This document shows positions 58,106 to 64,000 of a DNA stretch of 64,000 nucleotides, in pieces. The notes below the pieces were generated by a model. The model did no database searches. It saw nothing but the letters and a program-made list of their open reading frames with translations, and was not told the origin of the DNA. Made by a program: the position numbers and the translations under genes. This stretch comes from Microbacterium natoriense (GTDB lineage: Bacteria > Actinomycetota > Actinomycetes > Actinomycetales > Microbacteriaceae): the NCBI RefSeq assembly GCF_030816295.1, contig NZ_JAUSXV010000001.1, forward strand, positions 1,860,001 to 1,924,000, read 5' to 3'. How positions within the stretch are numbered: position 1 is the stretch's first letter; the number at the start of each line of letters is the position of its first letter.

Positions 58106-59542
58106 ATGACCGACGTACACGGCGACGACTGGCTGGCACGCGAGGAACTGGCCGAGCGGATGATCCCGCTCATCGGCTCCCTCCGACGGGAACGCGATGT
58201 GATCACCTCGCTGCACGGGCACCGCCTGCTCGGGCTGTCGGCGACCGGCATCGTCGAGGTGCACGACCGCGTCGCGCGGCTGGGGCACGCTCCGCTGGCG
58301 CTCGAGGACACGCTCGCAGTGCTCGAAGCCGTGCACGCTCTCGCACCCGGGGCGGCATCCATCGACGTCGCCCGGCTCGTCGAAGGACGCGGCATCGGCG
58401 CGCTCGAGGAGTACCTCGCCGAGGCGCTCGCCCCGGCGTCCGGTGCCGTCGCGGCCGACCCCACGGACGTCGTGCTCTACGGTTTCGGTCGCATCGGGCG
58501 TCTGCTCGCCCGCATCCTCATCGCCCACACTGGTGGCGGCAGCGGTCTGCGCCTGCGCGCCATCGTCGTTCGCCGCGGCTCGGAGAACGACCTCGTCAAG
58601 CGCGCCTCGCTGCTGCAGCGCGACTCGGTGCACGGCAGCTTCGCCGGCTCCGTCACCGTCGACGAACAGGCCGAGCAGATCATCGCGAACGGCACGCGCA
58701 TCCAGGTCATCTACTCCGACGACCCCGCCTCGATCGACTACGCCGCCCACGGCATCCACAATGCGATCGTCGTCGACAACACCGGACGCTGGCGTGACGA
58801 GGCCGGCCTCTCGCAGCACCTGCGCGCGAACGGCGTCGCCCGTGTGCTGCTGACGGCACCGGGCAAGAGCCCGCTCAAGAACATCGTGCACGGCATCAAC
58901 CACGGCACGATCGAGCCGTCCGACCGCATCCTGTCTGCGGCATCCTGCACGACCAACGCGATCACACCCGTGCTCGCCGCGATCGACGAGGCGTACGGCG
59001 TCGTCAAGGGCCACGTCGAGACCGTGCACTCGTTCACGAACGACCAGAACCTCATCGACAACTTCCACAAGGGCGATCGACGAGGACGTTCCGCCGTGCT
59101 GAACATGGTCATCACCGAGACGGGCGCGGCGAAGGCGGTGTCCAAGGCGCTGCCGCAGCTCGAGGGCAGGCTCACCGGCAGCTCCATCCGCGTGCCCACA
59201 CCCGACGTCTCGCTCGCCGTTCTGCACCTGACCATCGCTCGTCCTGCGACCAAGGAGCAGGTGAACGACTACCTGCGCCGGGTGTCGTTGCACTCCAAGC
59301 TGCGCCAGCAGATCGACTACGTGGAGTCGCCCGAGGTCGTCTCGACGGACTTCGTCGGCTCGCATCGCGCGGGCATCGTCGATGGGCTCGCGACGATCGC
59401 CGACGAGGACACCCTCATCCTCTACGTCTGGTACGACAACGAGTTCGGCTACTCCTGCCAGGTCATCCGCGTGCTCGAGACCATGGCGGGATCGCACCCG
59501 GTCGTCCTGCCCGCACGACGCGTGGTGACGCTCGAGAGCTGA
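58106..59542 (+). CDS. gap: Long-form glyceraldehyde-3-phosphate dehydrogenase
   Basis: 478 aa from ATG 58106 (AGGA 6 nt before it). An extra N-terminal 125 residues (helical) precede the NAD-binding VVLYGFGRIGRLLARILI. Catalytic SAASCTTNAITPVLA with Cys, HSFTNDQNLID, and WYDNEFGYS of the C-terminus. The length and extension match the long-form GAPDH that actinobacteria carry next to the short glycolytic one. NAD or NADP preference cannot be decided here. A long minus-strand frame over this gene is antisense. Confidence 0.9.
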   Translation: MTDVHGDDWLAREELAERMIPLIGSLRRERDVITSLHGHRLLGLSATGIVEVHDRVARLGHAPLALEDTLAVLEAVHALAPGAASIDVARLVEGRGIGALEEYLAEALAPASGAVAADPTDVVLYGFGRIGRLLARILIAHTGGGSGLRLRAIVVRRGSENDLVKRASLLQRDSVHGSFAGSVTVDEQAEQIIANGTRIQVIYSDDPASIDYAAHGIHNAIVVDNTGRWRDEAGLSQHLRANGVARVLLTAPGKSPLKNIVHGINHGTIEPSDRILSAASCTTNAITPVLAAIDEAYGVVKGHVETVHSFTNDQNLIDNFHKGDRRGRSAVLNMVITETGAAKAVSKALPQLEGRLTGSSIRVPTPDVSLAVLHLTIARPATKEQVNDYLRRVSLHSKLRQQIDYVESPEVVSTDFVGSHRAGIVDGLATIADEDTLILYVWYDNEFGYSCQVIRVLETMAGSHPVVLPARRVVTLES

Positions 59543-59570
59543 TGTCGGCGGAGCAGGGCATCATGGTGTC

Positions 59571-60632
59571 ATGACGCCCAGCGCCCTGCTCTCCGAACGG
59601 CTGCGATCGCATCGGCTGACGGCTCCGGCCCGGTCGGTGACAGATGCCGCGGCGCACATGCTCGCGGTGCAGAGCCAGGAGTTCCTGGGCGGAAGATGGG
59701 CTCTCGGGATCCGCTCCTCCGGATCGCCGACGCTGTCCGCAGTCGACCGCGCCTTCGCGAACGGGCAACTCGTCCGGTCGTGGACCATGCGCGGCACTCT
59801 GCACATCATCCCCGCCGCCGATCTGCGCTGGGTGCTCTCCGTGACCGGTGCCCGCCAGCGACAGCAAGTCGCCGGCCGGCACCGGGAACTCGGCATCGAC
59901 GCGGAGCTCCTGGCCCGCGTCGCACAGGCGCTGCGCACGAAACTCGCAGATGGCGGGCGCACCAGGGCCCAGCTGCTCGACGACATCGCCGAGCTCGGCA
60001 TCGACCCGGCAGCGCAGCGCGGCGTGCACATCATCGGGGCGCTGTGCGTGGATGCCGTGCTCGTGCAGGGGCCGGTGGTCGCGCGCGACGGCGCCGTGGG
60101 GCGGGAGCAGCTGTTCGTCCTCGTCGACGAGCACATCCGAGACGCGCCGTTTCCCGACGATCCGCTGGCCGAGATGTTCGTGCGCTACATCGACGGCCAC
60201 GGGCCGGCGGGCGCCGCCGACTTCGCCTGGTGGTCGGGGCTCACCCTGGGGGTGGCGCGCGAGGCCGTCGAACGCGGCCGGCAGCGTGTCGACGAGGTGT
60301 CCGAGGGGCTCTTCGTCTCGTCTTCGCGCCCTCGGCGGGCGTCGGGCGGCGACGTGGTGCGCGCTCTGCCGATGTTCGACGAGTACTACATCTCGTATGC
60401 CGATCGCGCGCCCGTCGCCGACGTGGAGGCGATGAGGCGCATCGGTCCCGGGAAGAACGGCATGGTCCGCGCGAGCCTGCTCGCCGACGGACGCGTCGTG
60501 GGCGCGTGGACGCATTCGGCGGCGGTTGGCAAGCATCGCGACGCACCCGTCGCCGAGCCCTTCGACTCCTCGCTCGACCCGGGTGCGGTCGTCGCGGCGC
60601 TCCAGCGCTACAGCGATTTCGTCAGCGGCTGA
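59571..60632 (+). CDS. AlkZ/YcaQ-like winged-helix DNA glycosylase candidate
   Basis: 353 aa with HTH_42-type tandem winged helices. AVQSQEF carries Q34-S35-Q36, the Gln-x-Gln signature of AlkZ-type glycosylases, and MRGTLHII follows. AlkZ/YcaQ enzymes unhook interstrand DNA crosslinks or excise alkylated bases. Many actinobacterial paralogues have this motif with uncertain substrate. No biosynthetic gene for a DNA-alkylating product is adjacent, so a housekeeping repair role is likely. Confidence 0.7.
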   Translation: MTPSALLSERLRSHRLTAPARSVTDAAAHMLAVQSQEFLGGRWALGIRSSGSPTLSAVDRAFANGQLVRSWTMRGTLHIIPAADLRWVLSVTGARQRQQVAGRHRELGIDAELLARVAQALRTKLADGGRTRAQLLDDIAELGIDPAAQRGVHIIGALCVDAVLVQGPVVARDGAVGREQLFVLVDEHIRDAPFPDDPLAEMFVRYIDGHGPAGAADFAWWSGLTLGVAREAVERGRQRVDEVSEGLFVSSSRPRRASGGDVVRALPMFDEYYISYADRAPVADVEAMRRIGPGKNGMVRASLLADGRVVGAWTHSAAVGKHRDAPVAEPFDSSLDPGAVVAALQRYSDFVSG

Positions 60633-60650
60633 GCGTCGAGCGGTCCCGCC

Positions 60651-62093
60651 TCACTCGTCGGCGTGCCGCAGGAGGAAGTTGTACACCTCGTTGTCGTCGA
60701 CGCCGGGGAAGGCGCCGCGGGGGAGCGGCGAGAACATGTGCGTGTGCACGCGCGCGCTCGGCCATGCCTTTCCCTGCCAGCGTTCGGCGAGATCCGCCGG
60801 AGGACGCCGGCAGCACGCCTCGTCGGGGCACGTCGACACGGCTCGATCAGCGGTCTCCCGTCCTCGCCACCAGCGCGCGTCGTCGAAGGGCACACCGACC
60901 GTCACCGAGAACTCGCCGTCGCTCGACGAACCGGTCTGGGTCGAGCACCAGAAGGTGCCAGACGGGGTGTCGGTGTACTGATGGTGCTCGGTCGTGCGGT
61001 TCTGCTGGGTGAAAGCTCCTCGCGCCTGGAACTTGCGGCACACGCGCTGCCCTTCGACGGCTCCCGTGACGTCCATGGGCAGGGGTAGATCGTCGTTCTC
61101 GTAGACGCGCGTGATGGCGCCGGTCTCATCCACGCGGAGGAAGTGCAGCGGCATCCCCAAGTGCTGCGTGAGCAGGTTCGTCATGCGCATGCCAGCGGCC
61201 TCGTGCGTCACGCCGAACGCGTCGCGGAAATCCTCCACCGCGAGGTTGCGGTCCTTCTTCGCCTGCTGCAGGAAGGTGACGGATGCGGTCTCGGGCATAA
61301 GGCACGAGGCGGCGAAGTAGTTGATCTCGAGCCGCTGCTGCAGGAAGTCGGCGTAGGAGGTGGGTGGACGGTGGCCGAGCAGACGGTGCGCCATCGCCTG
61401 CAAAGCCATCGATCGCAATCCGTGGCCGCCGGGGATCGACGCGGGCGGCAGGTAGATGCGCCCGCTCTCGAGGTCGGTCACCGAGCGCGTGGAATGCGGC
61501 AGGTCGCTGACGTAGATGAGCTCGAATCCGAGCTTCTCGGCCATGATGTTCACGGTGCGGTGGGTGAGCGCCCCCTGCACGTGCCCGGCCTGGCGGAGCT
61601 GCTTCTCCGCCAGCTTCTCGATGTCGGGGAGGTAGTTGTGCTGCGAGCGCATGCGCAACCGCAGCTCGGTGTTCGCCCGTCGCGCTTCTTCGGGGGTGGC
61701 GATGGCTTCGCGCTCCCGGCGCTGCAGTTCGCGGTGCAGGCCCAGCAGCGATTCGATCGTCTCGTCGCTCATGCCCTTCGTGACGCGGACGGGCGCGATG
61801 CCGAGCTGACGGAACACCGGGCTCTCCTGCGCTCGCTCGAGCTCGATCTCGAGAGCGGCTCGCCGGTTCGGCGGCTCGCCCGAGATGAGATCGGTGACTT
61901 CGGTGTGCGTCGCGTGCGCGATCGCCTGGAGCAGCGACAGCTTGGGTTCGCGCTTGCCGTTCTCGATCAGGCTGAGCTGCGAGCCGGCCACGCCGACCAG
62001 TGCGCCGAGTTCGTCGAGCGTGAAGCCGTTCTCGAGCCGGTGATGGCGGATGCGGTGGCCGAGCGTCGTGAGATGGATGCCGGTAGGAGACAT
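60651..62093 (-). CDS. ramB: RamB-type XRE regulator of acetate metabolism
   Basis: 480 aa. The N-terminal XRE HTH (TLDELGALVGVAGSQLSLIE) is followed by a long middle and an IrrE-like part (MALQAMAHRLLGH, a degenerate HExxH without the Glu), then the DUF2083 C-terminus with cysteines (VCRKFQARGAF, STCPDEACC). In Corynebacterium RamB controls acetate and glyoxylate genes. It is divergent from pck, with only 112 bp between them; its autoregulation and control of pck are inference. Confidence 0.85.
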   Translation of the reverse strand: MSPTGIHLTTLGHRIRHHRLENGFTLDELGALVGVAGSQLSLIENGKREPKLSLLQAIAHATHTEVTDLISGEPPNRRAALEIELERAQESPVFRQLGIAPVRVTKGMSDETIESLLGLHRELQRREREAIATPEEARRANTELRLRMRSQHNYLPDIEKLAEKQLRQAGHVQGALTHRTVNIMAEKLGFELIYVSDLPHSTRSVTDLESGRIYLPPASIPGGHGLRSMALQAMAHRLLGHRPPTSYADFLQQRLEINYFAASCLMPETASVTFLQQAKKDRNLAVEDFRDAFGVTHEAAGMRMTNLLTQHLGMPLHFLRVDETGAITRVYENDDLPLPMDVTGAVEGQRVCRKFQARGAFTQQNRTTEHHQYTDTPSGTFWCSTQTGSSSDGEFSVTVGVPFDDARWWRGRETADRAVSTCPDEACCRRPPADLAERWQGKAWPSARVHTHMFSPLPRGAFPGVDDNEVYNFLLRHADE

Positions 62094-62205
62094 TCCTTGA
62101 TCTTAGCGAAAGAATCACGATTCTTATCGGCTCGAATCGCCGAAAGTCATCGAAGAGTCAGAAGAAGATGGATGCAACGGCCCCCACTTCAAAGGAGCAG
62201 CAGTC

Positions 62206-64000
62206 ATGGCGATCGCCGAAGTCTTCACCCCTCGCGCAGCATCCGTCGCCCCCGTGCGCACGTTCGGGACGGCACCGACCTATGACACCCCCGCGATGAC
62301 CGAGCTGGCCGAATGGGTCGACGGGATCGCCGCGCTCACGCAGCCCGCCCGCATCCACTGGGTCGACGGTTCGCGCGCCGAGAACGACTGGCTGCTGCGC
62401 GGCTTGGTCGACGAGGGCAAGCTCATCAAGCTCAACCCCGAATGGCGCCCCGGTTCCTACCTCGCACGCTCGCACCCGAGCGACGTCGCCCGCACCGAGG
62501 GCCGCACGTTCATCTCCTCCGAGCGCGAAGAAGATGCGGGTCCCACGAACAACTGGGCGCCGCCGGCCGAGATGCGTCAGAAGATGACCGAGATCTTCGA
62601 AGGCTCGATGCGCGGGCGGACGATGTACGTCGTGCCGTTCTCGATGGGGCCCGTCGGCGGTCCGCTGTCGCACATCGGCGTCCAGGTCACCGACAGCGCC
62701 TACGCCGTCACCTCGATCGGCATCATGACCCGAGTCGGCGACGCGGTCACCCGGCAGATCGCCGACGGCGCCCCGTGGGTCAAGACCGTGCACTCGGTCG
62801 GCGCACCGCTCGCCGAGGGAGAGCCCGATGTCGAGTGGCCGTGCAACGACGACAAGTACATCGTGCACTTCCCCGAGACGCTCGAGGTCTACTCCTTCGG
62901 CTCGGGATACGGCGGCAACGCGATCCTGGCGAAGAAGTGCTTCGCGCTGCGGATCGCCTCGGTGATCGCCCGCGACGAAGGCTGGCTCGCAGAGCACATG
63001 CTGCTCATCCGCGTGATCTCCCCGGAGGGCAAGGCCTACCATGTGGCTGCCGCGTTCCCCTCGGCCTGCGGCAAGACGAACCTCGCGATGCTGCGCCCGA
63101 CGATCCCCGGGTGGAAGGTCGAGACCCTCGGCGACGACATCGCCTGGATCCGTCCGGGCGAAGACGGCCGCATGTGGGCCATCAACCCGGAAGCCGGGTT
63201 CTTCGGAGTCGCGCCGGGAACCGGCGAGTCGACGAACGTCACGGCGGTCGAGACGCTCTGGGGCAACACGATCTTCACGAACGTCGCGCTCCGACCCGAC
63301 GGTGACGTCTGGTGGGAGGGTCTGACCGACCAGGCGCCTGCGAACCTCATCGACTGGGAGGGCAACCCGTGGACGCCGGAGTCCGGACGGCCCGCGGCGC
63401 ACCCGAACTCGCGCTTCACGGTGTCGGCGGCGCAGTGCCCGCAGATCTCCGAGGACTGGGAGTCGGCGGTTCCGCTCGATGTCATCCTGTTCGGCGGGCG
63501 CCGCGCGAGCAACGTTCCGCTCGTCGTCGAGGCGACCGACTGGACCCACGGCGTCTTCCTCGGCTCCAACATCTCCTCCGAGCGCACGGCCGCGGCCGAG
63601 GGCACGGTCGGTGAACTGCGCCGCGATCCGTTCGCGATGCTGCCGTTCTGCGGGTACAACATGGCAGACTACTTCGCGCACTGGCTGAAGGTCGGCCGCA
63701 CCCTGCGCTTCGACCGTGCACCGCGGATCTTCCAGGTCAACTGGTTCCGTCGCGGCGACGACGGCCGCTTCCTGTGGCCCGGCTTCGGCGACAACTCGCG
63801 CGTCGTCGACTGGATCATCCGCCGGGTCTCGGGTGAGGTGGGCGCGGTCGACAGCCCGATCGGCCGTCTGCCGATCACCTCCGACCTCAACCTCGACGGT
63901 CTCGACATCCCCGCCGAAGACCTCGACGAGCTGTTCTCGGTCGACGCCGAAGCGTGGAAGACCGAGGCCGATCTCACCGAGGCGTTCTACGACACCTTCG
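62206..64000 (+). CDS. pck: GTP-dependent PEP carboxykinase, 3' end outside window
   Basis: 598 codons present of about 610; the frame runs off the window. ATG 62206 has AAGGAG 8 nt before it. Kinase-1 motif S286-A287-C288-G289-K290-T291-N292 with the hyper-reactive Cys of the GTP class; [26 protein letters not shown], and [12 protein letters not shown] are typical. Converts oxaloacetate + GTP to PEP + CO2 + GDP in gluconeogenesis. Located next to ramB, consistent with growth on acetate-yielding compounds such as phenylacetate. The last few residues are missing only because of the window edge. Confidence 0.95.
   Translation, partial: MAIAEVFTPRAASVAPVRTFGTAPTYDTPAMTELAEWVDGIAALTQPARIHWVDGSRAENDWLLRGLVDEGKLIKLNPEWRPGSYLARSHPSDVARTEGRTFISSEREEDAGPTNNWAPPAEMRQKMTEIFEGSMRGRTMYVVPFSMGPVGGPLSHIGVQVTDSAYAVTSIGIMTRVGDAVTRQIADGAPWVKTVHSVGAPLAEGEPDVEWPCNDDKYIVHFPETLEVYSFGSGYGGNAILAKKCFALRIASVIARDEGWLAEHMLLIRVISPEGKAYHVAAAFPSACGKTNLAMLRPTIPGWKVETLGDDIAWIRPGEDGRMWAINPEAGFFGVAPGTGESTNVTAVETLWGNTIFTNVALRPDGDVWWEGLTDQAPANLIDWEGNPWTPESGRPAAHPNSRFTVSAAQCPQISEDWESAVPLDVILFGGRRASNVPLVVEATDWTHGVFLGSNISSERTAAAEGTVGELRRDPFAMLPFCGYNMADYFAHWLKVGRTLRFDRAPRIFQVNWFRRGDDGRFLWPGFGDNSRVVDWIIRRVSGEVGAVDSPIGRLPITSDLNLDGLDIPAEDLDELFSVDAEAWKTEADLTEAFYDTF

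Noticed and set aside
57974..59497. 507-aa open frame on the minus strand
   Set aside because: Antisense to the clear GAPDH gene; its Arg/Gly/Val-rich composition is typical of high-GC shadow frames.
60651..62093. Active IrrE-type metalloprotease in RamB
   Set aside because: The HExxH motif is degenerate (AHRLLGH lacks the Glu), so protease activity is not supported.
62158..63681. 507-aa minus-strand frame
   Set aside because: Lies opposite PEP carboxykinase, whose motifs are unmistakable.

Overview
The window is high-GC DNA with dense, mostly 4-nt or 1-nt overlapping genes, frequent GTG/TTG starts and typical actinobacterial content: GTP-dependent PEP carboxykinase next to a RamB-type regulator, WXG100-like secretion partners, BadF-type GlcNAc kinase with MurQ, and a DhaM-HPr-EI fusion. 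Together with several palindromic repeat families this suggests Microbacteriaceae, most likely Microbacterium or a close relative (inference from gene content, not from a marker gene).

Region 1 (1-13.9 kb) is an accessory toxin/immunity island, visibly less GC-rich than the rest. It opens with the 3' end of a DUF1023-type alpha/beta hydrolase followed by a tandem array of paralogous lipoproteins: three intact, two decayed, then a decayed second hydrolase fragment. An ESX/type VII effector operon follows: two WXG100-like proteins, a DUF6177-like protein, two small proteins (one with a WGG motif) and a 773-aa toxin ending in a Tox-REase-5-like nuclease, with its immunity gene. Downstream lies a graveyard of recombining cassettes: a chopped GH-E nuclease piece, a broken membrane-protein gene, a recombinase remnant, an orphan toxin tail with immunity gene, and then a 431-aa toxin cassette with a GH-E nuclease tail. 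The cassette starts with an in-frame, almost identical copy of about 300 bp from the middle of the big toxin. Ankyrin-like and Imm33-like immunity genes close the island. No EccC-type secretion ATPase lies in the window.

Region 2 (13.9-30 kb) is core-like. It has a Pro-rich membrane protein, a RecQ-like helicase with a phosphoribosyltransferase-like tail, and a phenylacetate operon on the minus strand (paaJ, paaG/F-type hydratase, paaH, paaZ, paaI, paaK) divergent from a TetR regulator, with a palindromic operator between them. The paaABCDE epoxidase is not here. An IclR regulator is divergent from dhaKLM, whose last product fuses EIIA-Man, HPr and a complete Enzyme I.

Region 3 (30-48.3 kb) looks like a catabolic island. 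It has an aldehyde dehydrogenase, a GMC oxidoreductase, an amidohydrolase, an APC permease, two SDRs, a HAD phosphatase, two MoaF-family proteins, an NTF2-like protein, a branched-chain-amino-acid-type ABC importer (binding protein, LivH, fused LivM-LivG, LivF) and an AraC regulator. With the copper amine oxidase at 53.8-55.8 kb and the phenylacetate genes, an amine to aldehyde to acid to CoA-thioester route is plausible.

Region 4 (48.3-64 kb) holds a multispan membrane protein, a DHA2-type MFS exporter with a CsoR/CstR-like site, an RpiR-GlcNAc kinase-MurQ cell-wall recycling cluster, the amine oxidase with a nearby TetR regulator, a paired SMR exporter, a long-form GAPDH, an AlkZ-like winged-helix protein, RamB and pck (truncated by the window end). 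No tRNA, rRNA, CRISPR array or intact transposase was seen.
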